Source: Diprion similis (lineage: Eukaryota; Arthropoda; Insecta; Hymenoptera; Diprionidae). From it: 64,000 nucleotides of DNA. Location of the stretch: the NCBI RefSeq assembly GCF_021155765.1, contig NC_060108.1:19555025-19619024 (forward strand). The letters are read 5' to 3'. Positions 12,757 through 39,651 of the stretch are shown here, piece after piece (positions within the stretch are counted from its first letter, which is position 1; every line of letters begins with the position of its first letter). The notes under the pieces are model-generated. The model was not told the DNA's origin and searched no databases. It saw only the letters and a program-made list of their open reading frames with translations. The translations under genes were made by a program, and so were the position numbers.

Positions 12757-15700
12757 TATTGATTCAAATCATTTAAAAACTTTTTTGAATAGAAAGTACA
12801 TATTAATATTGTCAATTACAAACAAGTGGCATTACTGGATAATTAATCATAAGATGTAAAAATTGAATGCCAAATTACGATTAAAGTTTTAACTTGTAAT
12901 ATTTACTAAAATAATATACCGCGTCAATCGAAGAATTTGTATAATAAATATTGCGTGAACGTATGCGAACCCTTTAAAATGATTCTATGGTAGTAACAAA
13001 TTTTAGTGTGAAAATATGAGCTGGTGCGTCTGCATGCGTCTCTCCGATGATAAACGAGAGCCCGTAAACTTCCTGCAACGATGAAAATAGCTCACCATGG
13101 TGACTACCTACCTATCCATACACCGGCGAACCGAGCCCAAATTCATCGAGTCTATCTATAGGTATACCTATCGGTATCCGCATTGCGGTTATGATGACGA
13201 TTAGCATGAAACTGTCTCTGTATCCGAATGGTACCCACAACCGCATGTCGTAAACCTTTGGAACAACGGCGTTATTATAGATCGTTAACTTAGGGAATAA
13301 AAGAAGCTTAGGTATCAACGGAAACATCGCTGTGCGCGATGTCGAGCCGTCAACGTTATTTTCGTAGGACGCGGTCAGTCGAGTGAATATCCGAGAGCAA
13401 GGAAACTCCAGCATCCCAACAACCCTGCATTGTTAACCCTTAACGCCCGGACACCGCCTCCGTTCTCTGCGGATTCACGACTATTTTCATCCACCCCCGC
13501 AGGACTGGCCGACAAACCACGAATGTACGTGGATTCAGCGGTTTTCCGGAATCGCGTTTGCGGTTTTCACCGACGTTTCGTCAAGTGGTATGAGTAGACA
13601 CCTTAAATCCGCGTTACGTTGTAACTTTCCAGAACTCAAATAGACACGCACCTGATGACGCTAATTAAGGGGATCTTTTTACAAAGCAGACTGCCATTTG
13701 TCAAATTTGCAAAAAGAGTATTGCATTACACGACATTTCGATCACCGTTTAAAAATATGATTTAACCATATAATGTAGTTATAACAGTACACAATTACAC
13801 ATAGAGTTTAATTTCTTCTTCGAAAAAAGAGGAAATATTTTCACTGACCATGGTCCTAAATGGAATCCAAGTTTCACTCTCGTGCAATATAACTTTATGG
13901 CGTGTATAATTTGGACTGAAATTAATTCTAAGGACTTAGCGAGAACTAGAGCACCGATGGGTGTGAGGTGTAGGATGAGGATAAGAAGGGAGGAGTGATA
14001 AGGGCTCGGGACACGGCCCATAACCGCCCCGAAATCTGGGACATACATCCTTATTTCGGTGATCCCGTATTTCAAATCGATACACTGATTGCGAGAGAAA
14101 GGTTGATCAATTGGGCGAGAGGAAGTATCGGGGGGTGAGTAAACGCGACGAGGTGGAATCGGGGAGGAAATACTGGCTAGACTTGTTCGTGGGTTTTGCG
14201 AAGGTGTGTAGTACACACAAGTGAAGTATACACCATTCACGCAGGCTATACAGGTGCAGACGATAAAAATGTAAATATATACCATCGTACGCATAATGTA
14301 TGGGACTGAGAGGCTGATTTTAATCTGCACGAAATCTTTTGACGTATCAAATACTCCTTATCAACGACAGCCGCAGGGCGCTGCACCATAACATCGAGGG
14401 CCAAAAATAGGGAAAAATTAAGGATTCAAATACGGTTGAACTCGACTCGTACGTGATATTTGCATCTGCACGCGATGAAACCGTTCCTGTACACGACAAA
14501 TGTCGCGTGTTTCCACAGCGACGCGTTGCATCCTGTCCCATTTCCTCCACGTGCTGGGCTGCACCCTTACATAACCGTGATGATGAGGAGAAAACGATTT
14601 GTTCCCTGCATCTAATCTCGGTCGATGTTACACTGTGTAAATACACATACGCGAAGGCATAAATCTGAAATGTCATTCCGACGAAATAATCTGGGGAATT
14701 TATGGGGTTCTCACGATCTTAAGAGAAAGGGCGGGAAATTAAATGGTACGAAAAGCGCGAGGCACCCAAATTACCGATTGTGATTAGTCCTTTCAGCAAC
14801 GGCCTACTCTGGGTGCTCGACAAGCTTGTCGGTGTATTGGAACACGCTACGCAGACTTGATGATCGTTTTTGAACGCAAATTCGCATCGATCGGCATCCG
14901 TAGTCTGAACACATTTCTCCACTATCCTCCCGCAGTTGCATTACCATATCGAGTTGGCTCCTCGAACCGCGTGATAACTTAACATAAATTCGATAAGTTT
15001 TGACACGGATCGATGTCTCGGCCGGGTTGATCCTTGGATTAATTTGACTATGAGAACCCGGCACCATCGGTGCTCGAGGGTTTTCGAACGGGCTGAAAGA
15101 TCATTGTTTGCAACTCTGAACCGGCTTAGGTGTTGGAAGGTGTAGTGGGCGAGGAAAAGGGTTGAGGAATGGGGAAGAGATGAGAAGAGAAGAGAAGGAT
15201 TTCGAGGGGGGAGATCAGGAGTAACCGGGGCTTCCTTAACCCGGAGATTCCCGGCTTAACGTAGGCGCGATCCTCGTAAGCTAAAGCTAAGAGGCTATTA
15301 GTTAGCTACGCAAGCACGGGACCCCGTAACCCGTAAGATCAACACGGCATATTATCATCGACGCGAAAATTTTCGGCGACAAACTGTGAGGGACTCTGTA
15401 CTTATCACTTACATCTTCGCTCGCGTTTAACGCTTGTAAAGTTACGGTCTTACAGCACGCGGCGTGTCGTCAAAAACGAATCGTTTCAAACTTGCGAGCA
15501 GTTTCCTGTATACATATGTATACGGCTCTTTTATGGATAGGAAAAAATTCGTAAGAATATTTATTGGAAATTGATAGAAGAAATTAGTAAGTATAGTATC
15601 CGTGAGAGAAGTTTGTGCGTAAAGTTTTCTAAAGCGAAGGCTACCGATCGTCGTCGTCGGGTTGGGTTGGGTAGTTCCGTAGAAACAGATGGGGATGAAC

Positions 15701-17621
15701 GGTCCCGACCATCAGCGACACGGGTCGTGAACGATACTCTACAGTCTTCTTGGATACATTATGCACGGTTTCCTGGAGCCAAAACCAACGGTGAAACCTT
15801 CGCAAAGCCGATTAGCAGTCAAGGCACGTTCGTTATTAGCCATTCGCGAGATCCCGACTAAAACCACTAAAATCAAACTTAACGCTGTGCACGAAAGGGA
15901 ACGAGAGAATAAGGGGCAGGAGGGCGAGGATGGAAACGCGGCGAGGGTGAGCGAAGGAGATGAGGGAAGAGGGAAGTTTGCACTCGGATGATCGGATACC
16001 CATCTGGGGAAAACATTTGCAGTTTAAAACCAGCTGCTTGAGAAGAGGAACTACCGCCTAACTTTTAAATGTATCTACGTAATAACTTTTGCTGCAGGTG
16101 GTAAAACATGAGCTAAAATGCAACTTGACTGCCGGTTTAACGACTGGCTTAATCCCGTGCAGGTTTTTTACACTTTTTTCCGGGCATTTTCTTTTTTGTT
16201 TGTTGGTATTTTTCTCACACATTTTCCGTATACGGCTCGCAAAATTTTTTCATCAACGAATTCTGACATTGAAAAGTAATGACTGTATACATATAGCCTT
16301 ATTCTTTTGCCCAGAATGGAATTAATGTTGAATTTGATTGGATGTAACATTCAAGATGTAAATCATATGTTTGTGCAAAAAAATCAGTTTCATACTTTTT
16401 AACCATGTTTTTCTTACAATTAGTCCTTTTTTCGAGCCAGAGAAAAAGTAGCGACTTTCCTTCTCCCGCGGTGTCTATACTCTGTTTGATTGAGGCGTAA
16501 CTGAGGTTGCTTGTAGATAAAAGGCATAGTTTTGGGCGAGGGCGAGTTGATGACGCGGTCGCGGTCGTTTGATGTCCCGAATAATAAATCCTAGTGCGCG
16601 AAATCCAAGGAGGAAATGGGTTAATCGCGTGCCGAGGTGATGCATTAATTAAAATACCCAGCCCTAGGTCGGGTGAAAGACAAATGGTTGATGTAAAGTA
16701 ACGAAAATTCAATTTTCATTATTTAATTTCTTATCTAAAACAATCCACTCCGCCTACATGCTGCACACGAGTTTCAGCAGAATCCATATATGGAATTTCG
16801 CCCGTATGAAGATTCGCAAAAATAGAAATCCGTAGGTATAGATAAGCTTCGAGGCTTACGAGACGAGTTACGAATGGGCGCCGTTAGGCGCGATTAGATA
16901 TTCAGATGACTCGAATTTATTGGTACCAGTTAAACCCGGCGTACGAATACTGCGATAGATTGAGGAAAAGCCATTCTAGTATCTTTAGCAATACGGTGTG
17001 CGGAAGTGCTCTCGTAAATCCGATGATAACCCAGTCGGTACCATTTTGGGACAATTGCTCGGTACCCGAGCAGCCCTGCAAACTCTTCTTTAAATAAAAA
17101 TCTCCAAGGTTTTACCACTTGCAAATATTCAGCCGCCATTATAATTTCAATAGCATGTCGATCCCCCCCGAACCTAATACAGTCACAGCTACGAGATGGA
17201 CCACCGTATTTTCGAGAGCTTTCGAAAGCATCGGAAGAGCAGCGCGTTGTGCATAAAATCGGGTAGTACGTGCGAAAACTGGCTTTATAAAAGGCGTTAA
17301 CAGGTCCCGAAGCAAAGCGTTTGCAAGCTCGCTCGTAAGATCAGCACTTCTCGTCCATAAAAGAGATGATTTTAAGTAAACGTGGAGGTAACTGGGCGGA
17401 ATGTGTGACATCGTAAAAAAAAGCATAAAGGGTAATTGTATGATAATGAGCATATCGTATGCGCACCGACGAACTTGCATATCCAGCAAATAAGCTTTCT
17501 ACAAACCAGCATGGAAAGAATGCTCGCACACAAAGTGATCTGAACGAAGGTGTTAAAAAGCGGTGAAACGAGTTCAATCTGCGAGACACGTTATCATCGA
17601 TTATCGCGATTCAATTCACAA

Positions 17622-17660
<39 letters not shown>

Positions 17661-19766
17661 CTTTTTTCAAATTCTACCTGCGATTGGAAAACGGAGTTAT
17701 GCGTGATGTTCGGTGCGAGGAGCTCAACCTTATTTATATAACAGAGATATATTTTATTTTAATTTATTTATCTCTTTTAGATATTCTACTAAGTTTACTT
17801 ACTTCTAACTATGTAAGGCTTGAAACTAGTATTAAGGAATCATTATTATCCTTGTTCAACTAATATTTGCCTAAAGGTTACATCAGGGCATATAAATACA
17901 CGATTAATCAATGAATCTTTATTTACAATCTGATCTGTGTGCAAGCCGGAAAATTATTATTCATGTATCCTAATGTCACTAAACTTGAAATTTTTTATCG
18001 ACGGACTCGCTGGTGAAAAATTACGCAGCGTGGGAACCGAAACATTTGTACATATATTGATCAGCTCGCGGAATTATGCAGTACGAATTGAATGCCGGGT
18101 TTCGATTGATTGAGTATGGAAAAATATGTACATTATTCCCAGACGAGGCGTTAACGTTTTCGCGGTGGAGTTCGGTAATGTCGTAAAAAATGAATGAGCG
18201 TGGTTCGCCATACTTTAAGAAAGAAAAGAAGAAGGAGAAGAAGAAGAAGGAGCAGCAGCAACAGCAGTAGCAATAGCAAGTGTAGAAATTGTTTACGACC
18301 ACCGTAGCAAAGTTTTTTAACACCTCGAGACAAGAGCTTTGAAGAATATTGGCCCAGGGGCTTTACGAGTGGGATCCGGTCGTCCTCGTTGCTCAGAAGC
18401 TCGGCTCAGAGAGAGAATGGCGAGTGGCAGAGGTGCTAAATATATTCCGCGGGAAATTTATTTAAAACGAAATCGCTTTGGCCATAGTTCGAGGAGACTT
18501 CGAGGGCGGTACGCATCCGTTCTCCTCTAAGAAACTGGGAATAAAATCCAAGGAGCCATGCAATGGCTCGTGAACGGCTTTTACGGACTCAAGAATTGGC
18601 CTCGGGGATCTTGACCGAGCAACGTCTCACCCTGGCTCTCTCCCCCACTCTTTCTTCCTTTCTTTCTTTCTTTTTCACTCTCTCTTTCTCTCTCTCTCTT
18701 TCTCTGTCGTTCGGTATCGCATGCCAGAAGAGCTTTTATAGTGTGACAACCCGTCACGATGTGTAAACCATGAGCCTTTCTTCTCGGCGCAAATCAAAGT
18801 GGAACCCTTTTACGGTCGAACCTTTGCGATTCGGTGTACACTGTACATTGTACATATGAATTCGACTCTATACGAACCAACCAACGAGCTTTTCTCTCTG
18901 CATCCTAGCTTTTCTGCGTTTTCACTCCATCGCTGTAATAAGGTAGCGAATTTTTTTAGGGTAATACGAAAAATCAAGCATCCAAATTTTGAAAATTTTT
19001 TTGTTATGGTTGGGTTTTTTTTTTTGATACGACACCGTTGATATTATGCGTATCCACCGCATTTGTCCCAAAATAGCGAATGATGCTTTCGAACCACTTA
19101 GAAAAATTGTACGATGGTTAAAATATACTTGAGAATATTGTTGACATAATCTTACCGCGACAAAGTAACCAAGCGAAGTAAATCAGATTTTCTTATCTTC
19201 TAATTGCGGATGGCAGGTCCAAATTGACTGACGTGACAGCCCTAATTTCGAAGTGAAAAATAACTTTGAACGAGTTAACGTCGGTTAACTTCATCAGGCC
19301 TAATTCCTGCGCCAGGACGGACAAAATTCTCTGATACTTTCTTGGCGATTTCAGTTTTCCCAAATCTTCACCTGCCACGTTCTACACACCCTGAATAAAT
19401 AGTCCGATGACTCGTTCTTGACTCTAAACTTGATTTAGTAAAAAGTGAAACGTCGTTCGACGTAAACACCAACTAAGAGACGGTAACATAAAAACCGCTT
19501 TAAAAAGTGGTCTAAGCGACCCTCGGTCCAAAAAAAAGTGACCCAAATCGCGTGAAGTGAGTTCGATGAAAGGTCCCGTGTGTTCTTTCTATAATCAAGA
19601 GAAATAGGTGCAGAGCGATCCGGAAAAGAGGGAAGAATCCCGGAGGAAGCCTAAGCGTCCTGCGGGCTTTCATAGGTCCGGCGACATCGATCATGGCAAC
19701 ACACGAGAGATGATAAGAGCATCGTGTAAACAGGACGGCGGAGGCCTACGCGTCGCGTCAATCTGC

Positions 19767-19785
19767 GGGGGGGGGGGGGGGGGGG
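19767..19785. repeat. Homopolymer G19
   Basis: An uninterrupted run of 19 G, seen directly. Confidence 0.95.
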
Positions 19786-21040
19786 TTGTCTCCACGCCAT
19801 CCACCCGCTCCGAAGGCTTCCCGATTTCTGGTTTTTCTCTACGTGAGTAAAGAGACGCTTCGCGTTCGGCTCGGTGATTGGAATCGAACGCAGCAAAGTG
19901 CTTAGTCATGGGAGCGAAAGTCCGGACAGGAATAGAACCGGGGGTGGAGGGAGGAGAAGTGCAATTTTGCGGGATCGTTGGGTGACGTCGAGCAGGAAAT
20001 TTACCGGATGGCGCCCCCCGCCCGAAACGAATCTCACCACTGGCAAAGGGACTCTCTCTCTCTCCTTCTCTCTTTCTCTCTTTCTCTCTCTCTCTCTCTG
20101 CGCTGATCACTGATCACCCATCAGGGGTTGTCAATATTTGATTTCGTCCGGTTACAAAGCCAGACATTGAATGTTGATAGGACGCCATCAATTATGTCCG
20201 ACACACGGACAGTCTCTGAGCCATCCCCCGCCCCCGCCCCCTACCCTCGATTCATGCGTCGAATTACGTGGTGTGAGGTACAACATTTTCCACCGACCAC
20301 AGTAGCCATCCACTCTCGCACAAAGTGCTCGATCGTTACATTGAAAATTAAATACAGTCACGTTTCCCGCCAAAATAAACTAGCCGTAGGTAACAACCAG
20401 AGGTTTCACCACTCCGTCACTGCCGGGGGGTATAACTGCTTGTCACTCTCTTCGGTATCAGTTTCGTTTAGCCATACTTATTACTATTATTATCATTATT
20501 ATTATTATTATTATTATCGTCACTATCGATCTGTATTTCATTTTTGCCTTCTTTTTTCATTCACACTCTGAAATCTCGATTGTCACTTTAACGCAGTTTT
20601 TTTTTTTATTAAAATGTAGCCTCCTATAGTAGAGAACAAAACTTTGTCTCCTTTTTTTTGTTGTGGAAGTGGAATTCCATAAAAATTTAATGCACATCAT
20701 TTATCATTGATTCTTTGATAATTATTACTTTTATTTTTTCTTTTTTTTATCTGAATAATTTTACTTGTGCTTAAATTCATTGCTATCATTATCGATATTT
20801 GTGTGTGTGTGTATATATATATATATATACACATTATTTATTGTTCTTATTATTGACAATAGTAGCCGAACATTGCTACGGGAGACAGCCGTGAAGATAT
20901 ATATGTATAACGTATTCTAGTTTTATGTCAGTATTGTGAAAATATTCAGTGAAAAAAGTGTCACTACAGCTGGATGACAATGTTAAGTTGCACCTTGTGG
21001 TTATAGCCTGGCAATGAAAGTATGTTTCCTCGTTAGTATT

Positions 21041-21074
<34 letters not shown>

Positions 21075-21974
21075 TTTTTCATTTTCTGTTCTGACGTTTT
21101 TCTAATTACAATAAATCAATTGATCCACATATCAATTACGTGGTTGATTAGTTTATTTATAAACTACCTATTACGTTTAATAACAATGAATTAAAATTAA
21201 TCACTAGATTCTTGTATATTTCTCGCCTATCTGTATAATTATTTAACATATATATATGTAATACAATATAGGCATGTATAATAAGCGCAAGATTGGGATA
21301 TCTCTTTCTCTCTTGTAGTTCTTGCTGATAGATACTATCTCTGTTAAAACTTTTATACACAAATTTCAATGATATGACGAAACGAAAAAAGAAAAAAAAA
21401 AACTATAGACAAAGAACAAAGTTTTTTCTGTTTTAGGTATTTTTCGTTCAGATTAAAGCACAGCTACAATCTTTGGAGATTTTGTGTCCAAAGAAATTGA
21501 TGATAAATTACTTTAACGGAACGATTTTATTACATTTATTTATAATAAATTGTTCGATTTTTCGTTTCTTCTTTATTTCTTCATTGTTTTACTTTTCCTT
21601 TCTCCGCTGTGTACCTCGCACTTTTTATAAGTTTTAGGCAAAGTTCGGTGGACCTGTTTTTATTCCGCGTGGAGTTTAAATACAATATTTCATAAATTCT
21701 CTATTATATGTTATTGACTTGTACGTCACGGGTTGCGTTTCAATTACCAAAAGAAAGAAACGTTGTTACATGTCACTTTTTTCGTTCAGTTGCTTCTTTT
21801 TATTTCCCCTCGTTTAAACTGCACGTTATTTTCATTAAACTATTTCATCGTTTGGTTAATCTCCTCGATTGTTTTTCCCACTCTTTGGTCGAAGGCCTGT
21901 GGCAGGCGGTTTCAGCGCGGATGAAAGTAAATTTTGATTCAATTAAAAAGATTGAAACTAGTCCAGAATCTTAG

Positions 21975-34383
<12,409 letters not shown>

Positions 34384-36474
34384 TTTCCGTTGATAAATTC
34401 CGTAGAAGCACTAAACTCTGCGCCGAACTCGAGTCTCCTTCGAAGCTCAGGGGCAGAAGACGACCGGACACTGTAATTTATCACGGAAAACTGGCGACGG
34501 CACGCGAGCGCGTCTACTGGGTGAAACCACGACCTCCGGACGTCACAATTAGCGCCGTAGAAATGTTCTGGCCTTTAACCACGGGATTCGGAGACCGAGA
34601 CCCCCACACTCGATATATGTAGCGAAAAAACGGTCGAATGAACGATACGAACGATTAAAACTGAATGTCAAGGTTCACCCCCACCCGAACTAGTCGAAAA
34701 ATAAAATACACGAGCTAAATCCTAAATTACGAATCAGTGATTACGAATTTCTCACCACACCTGCAGCCACTTTCACACCGCTCGTTCGTACCGACCGAGC
34801 GACGGTCAAGAAGACGAGAAAAAACTATCGATTCCTGCCACTAGAGGCGCGCACAGTGTGTCAATATTTGGCGGGACCTTTGACTGATATTTACGATGCT
34901 GCGAAAATGAGAAGAGAATTACATGGTTGAGGAGGCCATTTCGGCTTTACGATACAAGAGTTGATTGTCCAGTTCAGCGAAAGGGAAAAAATTGTAATGA
35001 AAATTACGATTGTAATATGCAATAGGACTGTTTTAACGTTTCTTCGAAGCTTTCGAATGTGTCCCGAACGCGTACCGTAATTTTGAAACAATATTTTTGA
35101 GAAACCGACTCCAATCTTTTCAGACCTGACGGGCGGATAATTCGATGAGTATTTTGGTGAGTATTACATCAAAAGAAGAATAACTTATTAAAGTTTAGAT
35201 GGAAGAATCGAACCGCAAAGGAAAAGGGTGTGCAATGGCTAGTGGCCATATTGGAGGCGTCGAACAGCTGTGCTTGGCTCTCTGGCTCCGAATGTGAAAG
35301 GCGAGGTGTATGACATGCGGCAGTATCTGAACATTCTACCATTTTACGCGTGTGAAATATCTGCGTCAAAGATCACACGGGATCGGTTCTCGACTCGTTC
35401 TGCCAGCCGGTGAGTTGTATAATTGAAAATAATTTTCTTTCGCACACGTTATGACTTCGAACTGTTTTCATTTATTATTATTTGAAACAGCTTTTGTCCG
35501 CTCCGATGCCGACTGTTTTATCAACCGAACGTACGACGGTCGTATACTGTTTTTTTTTCGAAAAACAAACTAGAGTCACAAAAAATTCATACACACCGTA
35601 CTTATTGGTATAGTTACAACGTGACCACATGACGGCAACTATTAAGACGATGCTGTAATTCGATCGAGATTACGAAATTTACGAATAAAGCAAACGTTGG
35701 AAGTAAATTTTCCTTCTCGCCTTTAATTACTTTTTATTAAAAATAGTTTGAGTTCGATTAGTTGAGACTATGATTAAACTAGATAATGTATTATTTAAAA
35801 TATACAATTATTAAAGCGGTGGATATTTTCATTTCCACGTGGCTGAACGTTACGTTAATGTTTACAGGTTGCGGTTTATAAGTGAAAAATAAAAAATCTA
35901 CCTACATCCAGTACGAGTCGCGATATTAGTGTCCTCGCTGATTGAAGTGTCCTTAATTAAGAATGTACAAAAGTATTCCGTAGGGAGACATCCTTTTCAT
36001 TATATATTTTTCAGGAGAAAATATCCCTCAGTTTCGTGAGTTAAATGGAGGATAATTTCAGTTACAGAGTATTATGAGAAGACCAGAGAGTACAAGATCA
36101 CACACAATGATGATTCAGACTGCGATTACTGATTATCAATCACACAAAATTTGTTCGTCAATATATCCGACAATTTTTAATCGATTTTCATTCTCATCTA
36201 TCGAAACATGTCGCCAAACATGTGAACAAAGGTTCGCGTAAATACTCGATGATTTCATATGCCTATAACTATAATATTACACTCTCCGATCGCCCACCTA
36301 TAAATGAGTTGTCACGTTGCATATTCTCACGTCTGTAATATCATCATCGCTATAGATATAAAATCATAACCGCCGACGCAAAAAGGCGTGTATTGTACCT
36401 CTACGAGATACTAATCCAGCTGTAATTTCCGATTCCAACCTTTCGTTCTTTCAGGCTTGCAGTGAATTAGTAAA
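34384..36474. promoter_or_regulatory. Divergent intergenic region between slowmo and EOGT
   Basis: About 2.1 kb separates the two divergent start codons, so it must contain both 5' UTRs and promoters. A pyrimidine tract followed by CAG at 36453-36455 lies just upstream of the EOGT start and looks like an acceptor. This suggests a 5' UTR intron; one possible donor is GTGAGT near 35410. No sharp core-promoter motif stands out. Confidence 0.5.
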
Positions 36475-39053
36475 ATGGTTAAGGTTCAACTCTGGCCCAT
36501 ATCCGGTATGGGTTTTAATTACATCGTAGTTATCTTCGTTCTCGCATCGGTGTCGCCAAAAATTCTTGCCGATAATTACACGAACATCAACCTGCCCGAT
36601 GATCAGCTCAAGTTTTACTTCAATTCATTCCCATCGATGACCGAAAAGTGCCGAAACGATCCAGACTGTCCATATAAGGCAAGTAAACTTATACAAGTTT
36701 CTTTATTTTCGCGGAAGTGGATGAAACGAAGCTTTTATCTGGTGTCGTAATCTTGCGAAAACTACACTATGGAAAATGACAATAACAGTTTTTTCGCTGA
36801 ATAAGGATCATTTTAATTGATATAACTTTTTCTGCCTCAGGAGCACCTGGACAGCAAAGCGTGCTGGGGATACGAGGACGACTGCAAGTCGGAAAACGCT
36901 TACTCGGTACCAAAATGCCCCGGAGATCACAAGGGTTGGGTAGCCACAAAACAGGCCCAACTTGACACGTTTTATACTCAGGGTGATTTCGGCTACGTCC
37001 GGGATCAAAGACGAGAGATGAGGATATTATGCGAACCTCTTTTTCTCGTGAGCTACAATAATTTATGAATATTTCACCGCGAGAAAATAAACCTACATCA
37101 CGATAAGGTTGATGAATTTTTTTTAATGTACTACATTTTCGATTCTCAGGACGATTCATCGCTCGAGTGTTCGAATCACATGAGGTTCTGCAGAGGCAGA
37201 AATATTATGATCAATTTTACTGATCTGGCTAGTCGAAGGGATCCGATCAGATACAAGATGGACGTTTTGAAAGAAGGTCAAATCGGTGGCTATTGCACGT
37301 GAGGGTCTGGAATACGTTGAATTTTTTTTTCATTTTTTTTTTTTTATTTTATAATCACGGTACGAATTATCAGCTAAATACAAAGATGAAAACTAAAAAT
37401 AACCGATATCTGTTCATGCTTTGTTTAATAGACTGAACGAAGGTAGACTCAAGGAAAATGCGGACCACATCAGTCCCTTGCAGTCGTGGGGACCAGAAAT
37501 TCGAAACTTCAGAAAACTGGCTAGACGTCCAATAGTGGAAGGGGATTGCGACGTGGTGATTGAAAAACCAACGTTTCTCATGAAAATTGACGCCAGTACG
37601 GTTTTTTGAAATATCATACGAAAGCACTTGCGCCCATTTCTGCGGTGGTCAAATCGAATGAAATACTCTTTGACGATTTATTTTGTTGCAGCAGTTAACA
37701 TGTACCACCACTTCTGTGACTTTTTCAACCTCTACGCATCCCTTCACGTCAATGCATCGCATCCGTCAACTTTTGACACTGACAATCATATTCTGATATG
37801 GGAGAGTTATAGGTAATCACTTTCTCTTTAAACTAAAAAGCACTTTTTCACAAAACACCAAACACTTCTTCTGTAAATTCTGAAAAAACTGAATATATTC
37901 ATTTGCGACTGCAGTTATCAATCAGCGTTTGAAGATACTTTCGCTGCATTTACTAGCAATCCGTTATGGGATTTAAAGACTTTTCGAGGGGAAACAGTCT
38001 GCTTCAAGAATATAATATTTCCGATGTTACCACGAATGATTTTCGGACTCTACTACAACACGCCGTTGGTAAATTTACCATTTGTCTAAGAAAAACCAGC
38101 AAGTATGATTTATTTAATTTATATTTTCACCTAAAACGAACCAATATCGTTGATAAACAGATTTACGGATGTGAAAAAAGCGGTCTTTTCAAAGCGTTCA
38201 GCGACCACGTTCTGCACAGATTGGATATACAGATGCGTGAGAAAAAAAATTCGAAAATTCGAGTCACGCTTCTGAGCAGAGACACACAGTACAGGAAAAT
38301 ACTCAACGAGGATGATCTTGTTGAGGCTTTGAAAAAGAATCCCAACTATAAAGTTAGAAAGGTCTGTAAAGTCTACAGAGCATTGAAGTTAATTTACTAA
38401 ATCAATGTGTTCGAGACATAAATTTTCGTTCCTTGCAGGTAACTTACAACAAGAATTTGTCGTTCAAAAATCAACTACGAATAACGAGGAATACTGACGT
38501 TTTCATTGGAATACACGGTGCTGGGCTCACACATTTGATGTTTCTGCCCGAGTGGGCTGTGGTTTTTGAAATGTCAGTGAAATTTTACTCCATTTTCGTA
38601 CACGTTCAAATTCATAGATTCATAAAACTACCTTCACGTATTTCAAATCCCTTTTCCAAATCCATTTTAGATACAATTGTGAAGACCCAAGCTGCTACAA
38701 AGACCTCGCTAGATTAAGAGGTGTGAAGTATTTGACATGGGAAGATCCGGAAAAGTTGGTTCAAGAAGATCCTGTAAGAAAATAATACCTATACAGCTAT
38801 AGAAACCTCTTTTTTAATTTGCCAATTTGAAGCATGGTTCTTTTCATTTGTTTTCTTTCTCCAGGGAACGCATCCGGATGGCGGAGCTCATGCAAAGTTC
38901 ACAAATTACAGTTTTGATGTCGAGGAATTTCTGCGACTGGTAACTGTGGCAGAAAAACATGTGAAAAATCACAAAGCGTTCAAAGATTTCACCAAACAAT
39001 CATCAAAAAAAAATATTACCTCTGTTAAAAATTTGGCCAAAGACGAATTATGA
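36475..39053 (+). CDS. EOGT: EGF domain-specific O-linked GlcNAc transferase
   Basis: Ten exons: 36475-36678, 36841-37047, 37150-37298, 37432-37595, 37692-37812, 37915-38068, 38161-38361, 38439-38572, 38671-38773 and 38865-39053. They give 541 residues, near the 520-530 typical of the family. A hydrophobic signal segment (about residues 14-31) leads into a Cys-rich N-terminal region, then the GT61-type domain with [18 protein letters not shown] and [10 protein letters not shown] (423-432). The protein ends in KDEL, an ER-retention signal. Family knowledge: this enzyme adds O-GlcNAc to Ser/Thr of folded EGF repeats (Notch, Dumpy) in the ER lumen. Intron 1 uses a GC donor (AAG|GCAAGT), and intron 4 ends in a tandem NAGNAG acceptor (GCAGCAG), either site in frame. 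The gene is convergent with PIGW. Confidence 0.95.
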
Positions 39054-39651
39054 AAAAAAAAATTTATGAAACCTGGTCAATGTGAGCATTTAACTGTAGT
39101 TACCATTTATAACGGGAAGATATACTATTTATGTATAGAACATAATTAATTCAGTAATTTAAGTAATCCATTAAATCGAAAATATTAATAATCGTATGTT
39201 GAATCTGGATGATACATGCGATTCTATGTTCGATTTGACATTACTGAGACAACTATTAATCCCAAAATGATGGATTTATATCTTGCTTAAACCTGAGTAC
39301 GTTGGTTACAGTTTTGAAAACAAGTTGTCACTGCAGTATTCGAACGATTGTCATAAGTGATAACAATATGCATTCACATATATACATATACGTTACATAT
39401 TCCTATTTAGGCAAATGATTTTTATTATTTTTATATAAAGAATCGTTGTACATACTTAATTATATACGTGTATATTTAAATATGTTTCAAAGGTGAATAC
39501 ATGAATATAATTTATCACCACTGCATAGTACCTCGATAGAAGATTGCTTAGAATACTGTATTATTTAATCATGAAGGCACCAAATTTGGACAGCAAAAAT
39601 GCATTTCAGTTGACTTAGATAATCTTAAAAGCAGTAACTCGTCTTCAAATC
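39054..39651. other. Shared 3' region between convergent EOGT and PIGW
   Basis: About 600 bp of AT-rich sequence between the two stop codons, expected to hold both 3' UTRs. An ATTAAA word occurs on the plus strand near 39171 and another on the minus strand near 39565. No other feature was seen. Confidence 0.6.

Larger units (their letters stand above)
8311..21974. other. Gene-free DNA with many simple repeats
   Basis: No coding gene that I can support in 13.7 kb. The longest open frames (13779-14330 and 16299-16712, both minus) have no recognisable domain, look low-complexity and lack a convincing splice context. The region holds GGGA, AC, TA, CT and ATT microsatellites, T runs at 17630-17654 and 21042-21073 and a G19 run. 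A GA-rich stretch lies at 15130-15230. It may be intergenic or intronic. The part nearest 21974 must include the 3' UTR of the slowmo gene; AATAAA words on the minus strand occur near 21797 and 21570. Confidence 0.55.

Noticed and set aside
13779-14330. 183-codon minus-strand ORF with a hydrophobic start
   Set aside because: No recognisable domain, odd composition, no splice or promoter context; likely chance.
16299-16712. 137-codon minus-strand ORF
   Set aside because: No family resemblance; overlaps other chance frames.
20128-20571. 147-codon plus-strand ORF with a Tyr run
   Set aside because: The Tyr run comes from an ATT/TAT microsatellite; no domain elsewhere.
36475-36750. EOGT first exon read through to a stop at 36750
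   Set aside because: The sequence past 36678 is intronic; the GC donor and the conserved continuation at 36841 give the family-like protein.
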